Shown: positions 1 to 9,012, counted from the stretch's first letter. The stretch is DNA of 64,000 nucleotides from VRUE01 sp963704545 (GCA_963704545.1 OY969915.1:930001-994000), one strand, 5' to 3'. Notes: generated by a model from the sequence alone, not told the origin. A program made the numbers and translations.

Positions 1-594
1 GGCGCCGAGGAGCACCTGCGCTGGCGCTCGCTGGCGGAGACCGCGGCGCTGGTGACGCGGCTGGCCGCCCTCACCTGTGGCGTGATCGCGCTGCTGGCGC
101 GGCCGTTGCTCTCGATCGTGGCGCCTTCGGACTACGACCCCGGCTTCCTCGCCGAGATCACCGCCGTCCTCGCCCTCTCGACCCTGCCCTGGGCCACCTA
201 CCTGCCGCGCAGCCAGGTGCTCTTCTGGACCAAGCACACCAAGCCGCTGGCCTGGATCACCCCGGCGGCGGCGGTCATCAACCTGGCGCTGGTGGCGCTG
301 CTGCTGCCCCCCTTCGGCCTGGTCGGCGCGGCCGCGGCGACGGTGCTGGCGATCGGCTTCGAGGCCGTCGCGATGGACGTCGCGGCGTCCCGGGTGGCGG
401 ACGTGCCCTGGCGCTGGTCCTCGGAGGCCGCCCACTACGGACTCGGGATCGCCCTCGTCGCCCTCGCCCTCGCCCTGCCCGGCAACTTCGCCGGCGACGC
501 GGTCCGTGTCGCCCTCGCCTGTCTCACCGGCCTCGCCCTGCTCGCCGTCGTCTTCCGCGAGGTTCGCCCGCGCCGCGCCGCTCGCCCCACTTAG
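1..594 (+). CDS. Polysaccharide flippase, C-terminal part (cut by window edge)
   Basis: The frame is open from base 1, so this is the 3' end of a longer gene; the GTG at 52 is probably internal. The visible 197 residues are mostly hydrophobic, with at least four membrane segments separated by short loops (for example LALVALLLPPFGLVGAAAA), and end in a basic tail (REVRPRRAARPT). This fits the C-terminal domain of Wzx/MATE-like polysaccharide flippases, which move lipid-linked glycan units across the membrane. The family call is an inference from topology and from the glycan genes that converge on it from the other strand. Any multi-pass transporter remains possible. Confidence 0.6.
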   Translation, partial: GAEEHLRWRSLAETAALVTRLAALTCGVIALLARPLLSIVAPSDYDPGFLAEITAVLALSTLPWATYLPRSQVLFWTKHTKPLAWITPAAAVINLALVALLLPPFGLVGAAAATVLAIGFEAVAMDVAASRVADVPWRWSSEAAHYGLGIALVALALALPGNFAGDAVRVALACLTGLALLAVVFREVRPRRAARPT

Positions 595-636
595 TGCAAC
601 GCGTTACGGCTCTCCTGGAACCACAAAACGTTGCAC
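594..636. terminator. Weak inverted repeat between convergent genes
   Basis: GTGCAACG at 594-601 is repeated in inverted form as CGTTGCAC at 629-636 with a 27-base loop. It lies between the flippase stop and the methyltransferase stop. The stem is only 8 bp and there is no T-run, so terminator function is tentative. Confidence 0.3.
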
Positions 637-659
637 TTGGTGGAGGTGTCCAGTATTGG

Positions 660-1391
660 CTAGTGAGACGGCTTGACGGCGACGAACACCACGTCCTCGC
701 GTTCGGTCGCGTCGCCGTCCTGCAGCGCGTAGCGGGCGCGGTCGGCGGGGTCGAGCTCCTCGGTGTAGCGGCGTTCGGTGACTTCGAAGCCGGCGCCGGA
801 GAGGCGGTCGCGTATGTCTCGCCCGTAGACGCGCACGTGGTTGTGCTGGTTGAAGGCGCGCAGGCGCTCCTCGGGGGTGACGATCGAGGGGTCTTCGTAG
901 GTCTCGGCCCGCTCGAAGTCGACCGGCTGCATGAAGTAGGCGGTGCCGCCCGGGCGCAGGGCGCGGAAGACCTCGCCCATCGCCCGCCGGTCGTCGGGGA
1001 CGTGCTCGAGCACGTGGCTGCAGATGACCGTGTCGAAGGAGCCCTCCGGGTAGGGGATCGCGGTGATGTCGACCACCTCCATCGCCACCCCCGGCTCGAT
1101 GTCGGCGCTGAGGTAATCGACTCCCGGCATCGCCTCGATCGCCGCGGCGATGCTCGGCTCGGGGGCGAAGTGGAGCACGCGGTGGCTCCCTGCGGAGAGG
1201 CCGCTCTCGTCGCGCAGGAAGAGCCAGAGAGCGCGCACGCGCTCGTAGGAGCCGCAGCGCGGGCACTGCACGTCGCGGCGGCCGCGCCCGTGGCGCATGC
1301 GGCGGAACCTGCCGCCGCAGACCGGGCACTCGAGCCGGCGCCCCTTGTAGAGGAGCGGGTGGCCGTAGGCCCTGCGCAGGATGTTGGTCAT
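660..1391 (-). CDS. SAM-dependent methyltransferase with N-terminal zinc ribbon
   Basis: A 243-residue protein. Residues 22-46 hold a CPVCGG...CPRCG pair of Cys-x-x-Cys knuckles, a probable structural zinc site. A class I methyltransferase fold follows: VLHFAPEP (SAM motif I region), the acidic SADIEPG, and the SFDTVICSHVLEHVPD segment typical of Methyltransf_11 proteins. The start overlaps the upstream glycosyltransferase stop by ATGA (1388-1391), so the two are translationally coupled. Its place at the end of a glycan gene run suggests methylation of a sugar or glycan end, but the substrate cannot be read from sequence. Confidence 0.8.
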   Translation of the reverse strand: MTNILRRAYGHPLLYKGRRLECPVCGGRFRRMRHGRGRRDVQCPRCGSYERVRALWLFLRDESGLSAGSHRVLHFAPEPSIAAAIEAMPGVDYLSADIEPGVAMEVVDITAIPYPEGSFDTVICSHVLEHVPDDRRAMGEVFRALRPGGTAYFMQPVDFERAETYEDPSIVTPEERLRAFNQHNHVRVYGRDIRDRLSGAGFEVTERRYTEELDPADRARYALQDGDATEREDVVFVAVKPSH

Positions 1392-2488
1392 CGGAGCAGT
1401 TCCTCGATCCGGTCGATCACGCCGCCGGCGTAGAAGGACGGCATGCGGGCCCGGACCCGCTCGCGCGCCTCGGTGCGGGCATTCTCGTCGCTGAGGGCGG
1501 CGAGGAGGCGCTCCGCCATCGCCCCGGCGTCGTCGACGGGAAAGAGAAGCGGGTAGTCCTCGCCCAGCACGGCCTTGTTCGCGGCCAGGTCGGAGGCGGC
1601 GATAACGCGGTCCCAGGCGCCGGCCTCCAGCAGTGCGTTGGACATTCCCTCGCTGCGGCTCGGCAGGACGTAGACGTCGTGGCTCGCCAGCAGGGCGGCG
1701 ACGTCGGCGACCCAGCCGGTGAAGGTGACCGTCTCGCTCAGTCGCGGCGAGGCGGCCACGGTCCTCTTCAGCTCCTCCTCGACCGGCGGCCAGAGCGAGC
1801 CCCAGCCCTCGGCGCTGCCGGCTATCGTCAGCCGCGCCCCGGGGACCCGGTCGAGCACCAGCTCCCAGGCGTCGAGCAGGCCCTCGAGCCCCTTCTGTCC
1901 GGTCAGCCTGCCGGTGAACAGCACCCGCGGCTCGCCGCTCAGCGCCGGCGCGTCGACTTCCTCGACGGGAGTCGGCACCACGGCCAGCCGGTCCTCCGCG
2001 ACGATCGCCCGCAGCTCTTCCGCCGCCGCCGGGGTCTGCCCGACCAGGTAGCTGGCGCGGCCCAGCAGCGCCCGCCGCAGGGGCCAGAGGCGGGAGGCCT
2101 GGAAGTGCTCGACCTCGCCGTTGCGCCCGCTGGAGAAGTTGAAGCCGACGTAGCGCTGGCCGGTGAGGGTGGCGCAGGTCGCGGCCACGATCCCCTGCGA
2201 GGCGAGTTCGAGCGAGACGTAGGGGGCGCGGCGCCCGCGCAGAAGGGCGAGCGGGATCGCGAGGACGAGGAAGGCGATCGCGCCCAGGCGGTGGCCGAAG
2301 CCGGGGATCTCGATCAGCCTCGCTCCGCCGACCCGCGACCGCGCCAGCCGCCGCCCCTCGGCGTCGCGGGCGATCACCGTCACCTCCCAGCCGCGCTCGG
2401 CGAGCCCGGTGGCGATCGTGCGCGTGTGCTTGGCGGCGCCGCCCTCGTGGGAGGGGGACGGCGTCACCATCACGACCCGGCCGGCCAT
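1388..2488 (-). CDS. Glycosyltransferase, GT4-like
   Basis: A 366-residue GT-B fold protein. The N-terminal domain opens with VVMVTPSPSHEGGAAKHT, including the glycine-rich acceptor-side loop. The C-terminal nucleotide-sugar domain contains VLFTGRLTGQKGL and the PSRSEGMSNALLEAGA box, the E-x7-E region typical of family 4 retaining enzymes. It directly abuts the next gene (start 2488, neighbour stop at 2489) and overlaps the methyltransferase. It probably adds one sugar during surface glycan assembly on the cytoplasmic face of the membrane; donor and acceptor are unknown. Confidence 0.85.
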   Translation of the reverse strand: MAGRVVMVTPSPSHEGGAAKHTRTIATGLAERGWEVTVIARDAEGRRLARSRVGGARLIEIPGFGHRLGAIAFLVLAIPLALLRGRRAPYVSLELASQGIVAATCATLTGQRYVGFNFSSGRNGEVEHFQASRLWPLRRALLGRASYLVGQTPAAAEELRAIVAEDRLAVVPTPVEEVDAPALSGEPRVLFTGRLTGQKGLEGLLDAWELVLDRVPGARLTIAGSAEGWGSLWPPVEEELKRTVAASPRLSETVTFTGWVADVAALLASHDVYVLPSRSEGMSNALLEAGAWDRVIAASDLAANKAVLGEDYPLLFPVDDAGAMAERLLAALSDENARTEARERVRARMPSFYAGGVIDRIEELLR

Positions 2489-3589
2489 CTAGGCAGCGCC
2501 CCGCTCGCCGAGCAGGCGCTCGTAGAGCTCGAAGTAGCGCTCGACGCAGATCTCCATCCGTTTCTCCTCGGCCGCCGCGCGCCCGGCGGCCCCCATCCGC
2601 GAGGCGGCGCCGGGGTCCTCGAGGACCGCGATCAGCGCCCGCGCCATCGCCGCCGGGTCGCCCGGCGGGACCAGCTCACCAGTAACGCCCGGCCAGACCA
2701 GCTCCCTGATCCCGTCGACCCCGGTCGCGACCACCGGCAGCCCCGCCCCCATCGCCTCCAGGACGGCGATCCCGAGCGGCTCGTAGTGGGAGGCGAGGGC
2801 GAAGACGTGCGCCTTGGCGAGCCAGGGCCAGACGTCGGCCTGGGGTCCGGGAAGCTCGACCCGCTCGGCCAGGCCCAGCTCGCCCACCAGGCGTCGTGCC
2901 TCGGGCAGCTCGGGGCCGTCGCCGAGCAGCACCAGCCGCGCCTCGGGAACCCGTTGCGCCACCGTGGCGAATGCCTCGATCAGCACCGGGTGTCCCTTCT
3001 GGGCACGGAAGTTGGCGGTGCAGACGATCGTCGGGTGGGGGTCCTTGCGCAGCTGCAACGGCGTTCCCGACCAGCCGTTGCGGATGCAGGTGACGCGCCG
3101 CGGCGGGTAGCGGTAGGTCTCGAGCAGGAAGTCGCGCACCGCTTCCGAGCAGGCGACGACGTGGTCGAAGCGCTTGCCGGCGTGGCGGTCGAGCACCTCT
3201 CCCAGCCGGCGGTCCGAGGCCTGGAAGTGGTTGCCGTGCTGGTGGCTGAGGATGCGCAGGCCGCCACTTGAGCGCGGCAGGGCGGCGGCGAGGACGAGGG
3301 CGTGGACGAGGTAGACCTGGGTCACGTCGGGGGCCAGCTCGCCGAGGCGCCGCCGTGCCCAGCGCATCGTCGCCGGCAGGGCCACGGGCCGGGGCCCCGG
3401 CGCCGGGAACGCCTCGTAGCCGAACTCGGCGCAGCGTTTCGCCAGCTCCTCCTCGCCGGAGCGGGCGAAGGGGTTGAGCACGGCCTGCTCCCAGCCCCGC
3501 TCGGCGCCGCCTCGCAGCAGCGCCACCATCACCGCCTCGCCGCCGCCGAAGCCGCTGGGGGTGCTGATCATGTGGACGATGCGGGGCAC
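2489..3589 (-). CDS. Glycosyltransferase, GT4-like
   Basis: A 366-residue protein with a GTG start. The N-terminus carries IVHMISTPSGFGGGEAVM, a glycine-rich loop typical of the GT-B N-domain. The C-domain shows VCTANFRAQKGHPVLIEAF and ALASHYEPLGIAVLEAMGAG, the family 4 signature with the E-x7-E pair. It is packed against the adjacent glycosyltransferase with no spacer and follows the sulfotransferase by 3 bases, so it belongs to the same minus-strand operon. The donor sugar is not predictable. Confidence 0.85.
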   Translation of the reverse strand: MPRIVHMISTPSGFGGGEAVMVALLRGGAERGWEQAVLNPFARSGEEELAKRCAEFGYEAFPAPGPRPVALPATMRWARRRLGELAPDVTQVYLVHALVLAAALPRSSGGLRILSHQHGNHFQASDRRLGEVLDRHAGKRFDHVVACSEAVRDFLLETYRYPPRRVTCIRNGWSGTPLQLRKDPHPTIVCTANFRAQKGHPVLIEAFATVAQRVPEARLVLLGDGPELPEARRLVGELGLAERVELPGPQADVWPWLAKAHVFALASHYEPLGIAVLEAMGAGLPVVATGVDGIRELVWPGVTGELVPPGDPAAMARALIAVLEDPGAASRMGAAGRAAAEEKRMEICVERYFELYERLLGERGAA

Positions 3590-3592
3590 GTC

Positions 3593-4540
3593 TCAGCGAG
3601 CCGTCCCGGCGGCCTCGCGGGGAGCTTTCAGCCAGTGGCCGAGGTCGCGGCCGAGCAGGCGCGAGACGCTCTCCACCTCGGCGGTGAAGGCGGCGGCCAG
3701 CTCGGCGCGCACGGCCGGGTCGACCGGGGGCGGGGCGTCGCCGGCGGTGTTGGCGGCGAGCACCCCCTCGGCGACCCGCCGCCGCAGCGGCTGCGGGGTG
3801 AGACGGCGGACCAGCCGCCGCGCCAGCGGCGGCGGATCGGTGAGCAGGGCGCTGAGGCGGCGGCTGCGAGCCCGCCGCGCCCGGTTGACGCGGAGCTCGG
3901 AGGGCTCTGGGCCTCCGGTGGCCTCCTCCGGCTCGGGCGCCGGCAGCTCGAGGAACGAGCGCAGGGTGTCCATCGTCCTGTCGGGCTCGGCCCGGAAGTC
4001 GTCGTAGACGACGACGTGGCAGCGCGAGCGGCCGAAGGCGTCGAAGTAGCGCTGCACCTGCTCGGCGTAGCGGTAGACGTGGGTGTAGAGCAGCATCCAG
4101 GAGTGGGCGCAGCGGCGGGGCATGCGCCGCCCCGCGGCGCGGTCGGCCTCGGCCGCGAGCGCCTCGCCGAGGTCCTCGATCTCATCCAGCCCGTAGTAGA
4201 GGCAGTGCCGGTGCAGGGAGGGGATCGCGTCGAGCGGGTTGCGCAGCGCGATCACGATCCGCGCCTCCGGCACGGCGGCATGGATCTCGCCCGCGGCGCG
4301 CTCCGAGCAGAGGTAGCCGACCGAGGAGTCGGCGAGCCGGGCGCCCGCCGGGGCTGCCTCGAACTGGGCGTGGTACTCGGCGGGAGAGAGGCGAGGCTGC
4401 GTGGTGGCGAGGTCGGAGCCGAAGAAGTAGAGGTCCTTCGGCGCCCCGAACACGCCTGGGCTGCGTCCCAGCAGCTCGTAGATCGTCCCCGTCGCGCACT
4501 TCGGCGCGCCGACGAGGAGGAAGTCGGGCCAGAGTGGCAT
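3593..4540 (-). CDS. Sulfotransferase (PAPS-dependent type)
   Basis: A 315-residue protein. Residues 6-20 (DFLLVGAPKCATGTI) match the 5'-phosphosulfate-binding loop of P-loop sulfotransferases. Further on, IVIALRNPLDAIPSLHRH matches the 3'-phosphate-binding segment, with the RNP..A..S arrangement. Such enzymes move a sulfuryl group from PAPS to a hydroxyl or amino group of a glycan or lipid. It lies inside the glycan operon, so the surface polysaccharide is the likely substrate (inference). A second, only distantly similar sulfotransferase lies at 5977-6912. Confidence 0.8.
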   Translation of the reverse strand: MPLWPDFLLVGAPKCATGTIYELLGRSPGVFGAPKDLYFFGSDLATTQPRLSPAEYHAQFEAAPAGARLADSSVGYLCSERAAGEIHAAVPEARIVIALRNPLDAIPSLHRHCLYYGLDEIEDLGEALAAEADRAAGRRMPRRCAHSWMLLYTHVYRYAEQVQRYFDAFGRSRCHVVVYDDFRAEPDRTMDTLRSFLELPAPEPEEATGGPEPSELRVNRARRARSRRLSALLTDPPPLARRLVRRLTPQPLRRRVAEGVLAANTAGDAPPPVDPAVRAELAAAFTAEVESVSRLLGRDLGHWLKAPREAAGTAR

Positions 4541-4582
4541 CGGGGAACGAACCCTAAAGGTTGACTGCGGGCGGTTGGAGTG

Positions 4583-4658
4583 GGGATGCCGGCGCCCCTC
4601 CCCAAAACGCTCGGCAGGAGCCTCGCTGGAGTGTTTTGGGGAGGGGCGCCGGCATCCC
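4583..4658 (-). terminator. Very long intergenic hairpin (30 bp stem)
   Basis: Bases 4583-4612 pair with 4629-4658 over 30 bp with a single G-U wobble and a 16-base loop. It sits between two minus-strand genes, 15 bases after the stop of the 4673-5896 glycosyltransferase. The A4/T4 tract is inside the stem rather than after it. It could be a terminator, an internal mRNA processing or stability element, or an extragenic palindrome. Confidence 0.6.
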
Positions 4659-4672
4659 TTCGACAGGCGAGG

Positions 4673-5896
4673 TCAACAGTCGCCGAGGCTCTCGCGGTAG
4701 ATCTCGGCCAGCTCTCGGCCGACGGTCTCGGCGCTGTAGCGGGCGCGGACGGTGGGGTCTCCCCAGAGGCTTGAATCGTTCTGCTGGCGTCGTCGGTGGG
4801 CCTCCTCGATCCCGGCCAGCAGGGCCTGCGCGCCCTCCTCGGGCCGGCCCGGGTGGCCGTGCCAGCCGCCCAGCTCCTCGATCAGGTCGGCCGTGGGTCC
4901 CGGCGGGACGATGCCGACGATCGGCACGCCGGCACCGGTGTAGTCGACGATCTTGGCGTGCAGGTCGACGCTGCGGGCCGCCTCGGTCTCGGTCACCAGC
5001 AGCAGCTCCGACTCGCGCATCGCCACCAGCGAGGCGCGGTAGTCGACCGGCGGCGAGACCTCGAGCAGGCCGTCGGGGAGCGCCCGAGCCGCCGCGCCCT
5101 GCAGCATCGCCGGGCTGATCAGCCCGAGCAAGTTAACCCGCAGCTCGGCGAGCGCGCCGGGCCGCAGCCGCTCCAGCTCCAGCAGGGCGCGGAAGAGCGG
5201 TTCGGGGTGGCGATTCCAGCGCAGGTTGCCGACGTGGCGGGCCAGCACCCGCGGCCCCCTTGCCGCCTCCGTGCCCTCGAACAGCTCGGGCATGAAGCAG
5301 TGCGGCACGTGGCGGGTCTTGGCGCGGATCGCCTCCGGGTAGCGCCCGACCGTGTACTCGGCCGCCGTCGCCGAGGTGAAGACGAGCCGGTCCGCCGCCT
5401 CTACCACGCGCGCCTCCTTGCGCTCGTTGATCCAGCGCACCCGGCGCGCGTCGCCCCGGGTCGGATTGCCGACCCAGGGGTCGCTGAAGTGGGCGATCCA
5501 GGGCGGCCGCCGGCGCAGGCGCAGCGGCACCAGGTGGATCGAGTGGAACTGCCCGCGCGTGACCAGCAGGTCGTACTCCTCGAGCGAACGCCGCCGCAGC
5601 TCCCGCAGGACGCGGCCGTTGAGAAAGGTGAGCGCGTCGGGCCGCTCGCTGAGGAACGGCACCCGCCCGTGGGTCCGCAGCAGCAGCGGCATGCCGGGAC
5701 GGCACAGCCGGGTCACCGTCCCGAACGCCTCCTCGACGTACTGGTCGAGGCTGTGGTCGGCGGGCAGCCGCCAGAGGCCGGGCTCCGCCGCGATCACGTC
5801 GACCTCGGCCCCGAGGTGCCCGCTCACCTTCGCGGCCACCTGTGCCTCGATCAGCGGCACCGGCGGGAAGCAGTAGGAGAGCAGGAGGATGCGCAT
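4673..5896 (-). CDS. Glycosyltransferase (GT-B fold)
   Basis: A 407-residue protein. The N-terminus reads MRILLLSYCFPPVP, usual for bacterial glycosyltransferases that begin with an LSY.FPP strand and loop. The middle contains WIAHFSDPWVGNP. The C-domain has LARHVGNLRWNRHPEPLF and AKIVDYTGAGVPIVGIVP in place of the canonical E-x7-E box, so it is a divergent GT4-like enzyme. It is separated from neighbours on both sides by long hairpins, so its transcript may be processed separately from the rest of the operon. Confidence 0.7.
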   Translation of the reverse strand: MRILLLSYCFPPVPLIEAQVAAKVSGHLGAEVDVIAAEPGLWRLPADHSLDQYVEEAFGTVTRLCRPGMPLLLRTHGRVPFLSERPDALTFLNGRVLRELRRRSLEEYDLLVTRGQFHSIHLVPLRLRRRPPWIAHFSDPWVGNPTRGDARRVRWINERKEARVVEAADRLVFTSATAAEYTVGRYPEAIRAKTRHVPHCFMPELFEGTEAARGPRVLARHVGNLRWNRHPEPLFRALLELERLRPGALAELRVNLLGLISPAMLQGAAARALPDGLLEVSPPVDYRASLVAMRESELLLVTETEAARSVDLHAKIVDYTGAGVPIVGIVPPGPTADLIEELGGWHGHPGRPEEGAQALLAGIEEAHRRRQQNDSSLWGDPTVRARYSAETVGRELAEIYRESLGDC

Positions 5897-5921
5897 AGCG
5901 GGCGGGGATTATCCCCGGCCA

Positions 5922-5976
5922 AGCCCTTCCGGTGCGATTTATGTGCCTATAGGTGGCATAAGTCGCACCGGAAGGC
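5922..5976 (-). terminator. Intergenic hairpin after sulfotransferase gene
   Basis: The arm at about 5922-5944 pairs with 5956-5976 over about 21 bp, with one bulged C and one mismatch. It begins directly after the stop of the 5977-6912 gene, in transcription order, and precedes the 4673-5896 gene. Probable terminator or processing site. Confidence 0.55.
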
Positions 5977-6912
5977 TCAGCGTCGTTGCGGCAGGAGCGG
6001 GTAGCGGTAGAAGGCGAGCAGCGGCAGGGTCAGCAGGGTCGCCAGGGCCTGGGCGTGGAGCGGCATCTCGGCCCGCCACTTCTCGGCCGGCGCGACCGCG
6101 ACCGCCCCCCGCTGGAAGCGGACCGAGTTGCCGGTGAGGATGTGGTTCTCGCCGAGCTCGACCGTGTCCTCGGAGACGAAGATCTCCGGGGCGGGCTCGG
6201 CGCCGACGAACTCCAGCAGCCCCGCCACGGTGTCGCGCGGCTCCCGCGTCAGGTCCTCGAAGCGCAGCCGCAGGTAGCGCCGCGCGAAGTGCCGCCGCAG
6301 CTTCGCCTCGGCGTAGGCGTTGCGCAGCGTCCAGTCGAGCGCCGCCCTGGCGACCGCGGCGAGGTAGCGCAGCGAGCCGCGCCCACCGCCCTCGCCCTGG
6401 TGGCGCCGGGCGAGCGACTGCGCGGCGGCCCGCGGGTCGCGCACCAGGTGCACGAGGTGGACGTCCGTGCTCGGCATCGCCGCGGTCAGGTCGGCCGCGG
6501 CCGGGAGCTTGGTCGAGTCGACCAGCACCGTGGACCCGGTGCGCTCGGCCATCCACTTGTATGTGGACTCGGTGGCCTCCAGGTAGCGGCCGAGGCGGTC
6601 GGTCCCTACCCCGCCGCGCCGGGCCCGGACGCCGCGCAGCAGCGAGCTGGGGCGGGGGCGGACGAAGTCGCGGAAGGAGTCCTGCAGCTCGGCGAAGTCG
6701 ACGCCCTGCTCGCGCTGCTCCCGGTACAGCGTCCCCCAGAGCGGGCAGTCGGCGAGGCCGCGGTCGCAGCCGCAGCGTTCCTCGCCCCCGGCGAGCTCCC
6801 AGTAGACGTGGGTCTCGCCCAGCCCGGCGAAGCCGTCGACCCGGTTCAGCAGCGCGGTCAGCAGCGTGCTGCCGCTGCGCGCCATGCCGACCACGAAGAG
6901 GATCTTGGTCAT
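5977..6912 (-). CDS. Sulfotransferase family protein
   Basis: A 311-residue protein that opens with TKILFVVGMARSGSTLLTAL, a clear sulfotransferase P-loop for the 5'-phosphosulfate of PAPS. HLVHLVRDPRAAAQSLARR is the matching 3'-phosphate-binding segment. ETHVYWE and DSTKLP fall where acceptor and catalytic regions lie in the Sulfotransfer_3 group. It sits 9 bases downstream of the O-antigen ligase-like gene. Two sulfotransferases in one locus predict a multiply sulfated surface glycan; this is inference. Confidence 0.82.
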   Translation of the reverse strand: MTKILFVVGMARSGSTLLTALLNRVDGFAGLGETHVYWELAGGEERCGCDRGLADCPLWGTLYREQREQGVDFAELQDSFRDFVRPRPSSLLRGVRARRGGVGTDRLGRYLEATESTYKWMAERTGSTVLVDSTKLPAAADLTAAMPSTDVHLVHLVRDPRAAAQSLARRHQGEGGGRGSLRYLAAVARAALDWTLRNAYAEAKLRRHFARRYLRLRFEDLTREPRDTVAGLLEFVGAEPAPEIFVSEDTVELGENHILTGNSVRFQRGAVAVAPAEKWRAEMPLHAQALATLLTLPLLAFYRYPLLPQRR

Positions 6913-6921
6913 CCCGGCAAG

Positions 6922-8940
6922 CTAGCCGGTTCTGAACAGGATGAAGTTGGGGTTGAGCGCCTTGGCCCGGCCGTAGGCGCGCAGTGAGCGCTCGACGCGG
7001 CCGCGCTCGGCTTCGATCCGCGCCAGGATCGTCCAGGTGCGCCAGTTGGCCTCTTCCTTGCGGGTGGCCTCGGCGGCGGCCGTGGCGGCCGGCGTGAGCC
7101 TCCCCTGCTGCTCGAGCACGAGCGCTTCCTGCAGCAGCGGCGCTGCTGCGTCGGGCTGGGCGTCGGCGGCGTCTCGCGCCTCTTGGAGGGCAGCCGCGAG
7201 GTCGCCTTGGGCCGCGTCGACCTGGCTCTGGCGCAGGTGGGTTGCCCCTTGCAGCGGGAACCAGATCGCGATCAGAGCCGCGACCGCGACAGCGGCGACC
7301 GCGGCGCGCTGCAGCCGGTGGCGGTTGCGGCGCTTGGTCCGCCGTCGCCGCCGGTGCGGTTCGGGCAGCGAGTAGCCGCTGACGGCGACCGCCGCCAGCA
7401 GCATGAAGGCGACCGCGAGCGCGGCGAGCTGCCAGACCCAGTCCAGGGCCGCGGCCATCGCGAACCCGGCCGCGCCGGCGGTGGCGGCGGCGAGCACCAG
7501 GCGCTCCTCCGGCGGGGCCCGCAGCGAGCGCACCGCGCCGGTGCCGAGTACGGCCAGCACGAAGCTCCCGATCAGGACGAGCCCGACGATCCCCAGCTCG
7601 GCGAAGGCCTCCAGGTAGAGCGAGTGGGCGGTGCGGACGAAGCCCTTGTAGGAGCCGTTCTGCGCCCACCAGAACTCGAAGGTGCCGGGACCGATCCCCT
7701 GCCAGGGCTCGGCCTCGCCCGCGTCCACCGCCGACTGCCAGAACTGGTAGCGGCCGCTGCTGGTCGAGTCGAGGATCGAGGCGGGGGAGCTGGGCGCCGC
7801 CCGCGCCCCCTCCCCGTGGCTCTTGAAGACCTCCCAGCGGTCCGAGGCCTCGCCCGGCAGCCCGGCGGCGAACGCGACCGGGATCGCGACGAGGACCACC
7901 GCCGCGGTCGCGATCAGCGCCTCGCCCCGGCTGGGGCGCAGCCAGCGGGGCCGCCGCAGGTTGCGCGCCGCCAGCCCGATCCCGACCTGCGCTGCGGCGA
8001 CGGCGGCGCAGACGCCCAGCGCGATCCACATCGCCTCGTCCCCCTGCGCTTCGGCGGCCGGGGTCGGCAGGCCCCGGGCGAGCGCGTCGCGGCTGTGGAC
8101 TGCGAGGGCGAGCAGCGCCGCGCCGCCGCCCCCGGCGGCGAGGGTGAGCAGCTTCGGGATCCGGTCGGGGGCGAGGACGAGGAAGGCGGCCATCGCGGCG
8201 ATCGCCACGATCGTCCCCGTGCCCGAGGTGGCGAGGTAGAGCGCGAGGCCGGCGAGCGGGATCGCCGCCGCGGCGAGGGCCTGAGCGGCGATCGTGCGCG
8301 CCGAGGCGGTCGCCGCGAGCAGCAGCGGCAGCGCCATCCCGGCCAGCGCCCCGATCGCGCTCGAGTAGCCCAGCGGGTAGGAGAGCCGCCGCTCGATCTC
8401 GATCCCCGGCAGCACCGTGCCCAGTTCGTTGACCGGGAACCAGGCCATCTGCAGGCGGGAGAGGACGCCGAGCGCGGCGATCAGGCCGAGGCCGAAGGTG
8501 ACCCCGTGCAGGACCTGTCGCGCCCCGGCGCGCCGCCGGGTGACTAAGCAGATCCCGAGCACGAGGACGCCGAGGTAGGTGGCGACCCGGGCGAGCTCGT
8601 CGGCGGTCCGCTCGGCGCTCTGCGTCCAGCCCAGCGAGATCGCGGTCCAGACGCCGAAGCCGGCGAGCAGGCCGAGGACGGCGAGGCCGGCGCGGGTCCG
8701 CCCCGGCACCGGCAGCGCCTCCACCGCGACCGCGAGCAGCACCAGCCACCAGACCGCGACCCCGACCTGGTCGCGGGGGATCGGGTCATAGCCGCCGTTT
8801 TCCAGTGCCAGGTAGACGACGAGAAAGGCGGCGAGCAGCCAGGTCGCGGCCCCGCCCCAGTCGAACCGGGTGCTCTCCGGGCGCTCGGGCGCCGGCGCGG
8901 CTGCCCGCCCCGTGCGCTCCGGTGTCTCCAGTGCCCCCAT
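6922..8940 (-). CDS. O-antigen ligase/polymerase family membrane protein with C-terminal TPR-like tail
   Basis: A 672-residue protein. I chose the ATG at 8940 (MGALETPERTG); an upstream extension exists but is arginine-rich and lacks a plausible start context. After a short cytoplasmic N-terminus there are about ten membrane helices. The large periplasmic loop contains WQGIGPGTFEFWWAQNGSYKGFVRTAHSLYLEAFAELGIVG (quoted here in parts: WQGIGPGTFEFWW and RTAHSLYLEAFAELG), the Wzy_C signature. The C-terminal 150 residues are soluble and TPR-like (LLQEALVLEQQGRLTPA, ARIEAERGRVERSLRAYGRA). It probably polymerises or ligates glycan units outside the membrane. It heads the minus-strand glycan operon. 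Confidence 0.8.
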   Translation of the reverse strand: MGALETPERTGRAAAPAPERPESTRFDWGGAATWLLAAFLVVYLALENGGYDPIPRDQVGVAVWWLVLLAVAVEALPVPGRTRAGLAVLGLLAGFGVWTAISLGWTQSAERTADELARVATYLGVLVLGICLVTRRRAGARQVLHGVTFGLGLIAALGVLSRLQMAWFPVNELGTVLPGIEIERRLSYPLGYSSAIGALAGMALPLLLAATASARTIAAQALAAAAIPLAGLALYLATSGTGTIVAIAAMAAFLVLAPDRIPKLLTLAAGGGGAALLALAVHSRDALARGLPTPAAEAQGDEAMWIALGVCAAVAAAQVGIGLAARNLRRPRWLRPSRGEALIATAAVVLVAIPVAFAAGLPGEASDRWEVFKSHGEGARAAPSSPASILDSTSSGRYQFWQSAVDAGEAEPWQGIGPGTFEFWWAQNGSYKGFVRTAHSLYLEAFAELGIVGLVLIGSFVLAVLGTGAVRSLRAPPEERLVLAAATAGAAGFAMAAALDWVWQLAALAVAFMLLAAVAVSGYSLPEPHRRRRRTKRRNRHRLQRAAVAAVAVAALIAIWFPLQGATHLRQSQVDAAQGDLAAALQEARDAADAQPDAAAPLLQEALVLEQQGRLTPAATAAAEATRKEEANWRTWTILARIEAERGRVERSLRAYGRAKALNPNFILFRTG

Positions 8941-9012
8941 GTACAGTTTCCGCCGAGAGCCGAGGGTCACAGCTCTTACTGGCTCCCCGGCGTGTTTATG
9001 CCCATCAAGGCG

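Noticed and set aside
1679..3271. Long plus-strand frame opposite the glycosyltransferases, and similar antisense frames elsewhere (for example 27961-29571, 35481-36950)
   Set aside because: Arg/Gly/Pro-rich translations with no domains, antisense to well-supported genes; usual shadows in high-GC DNA.
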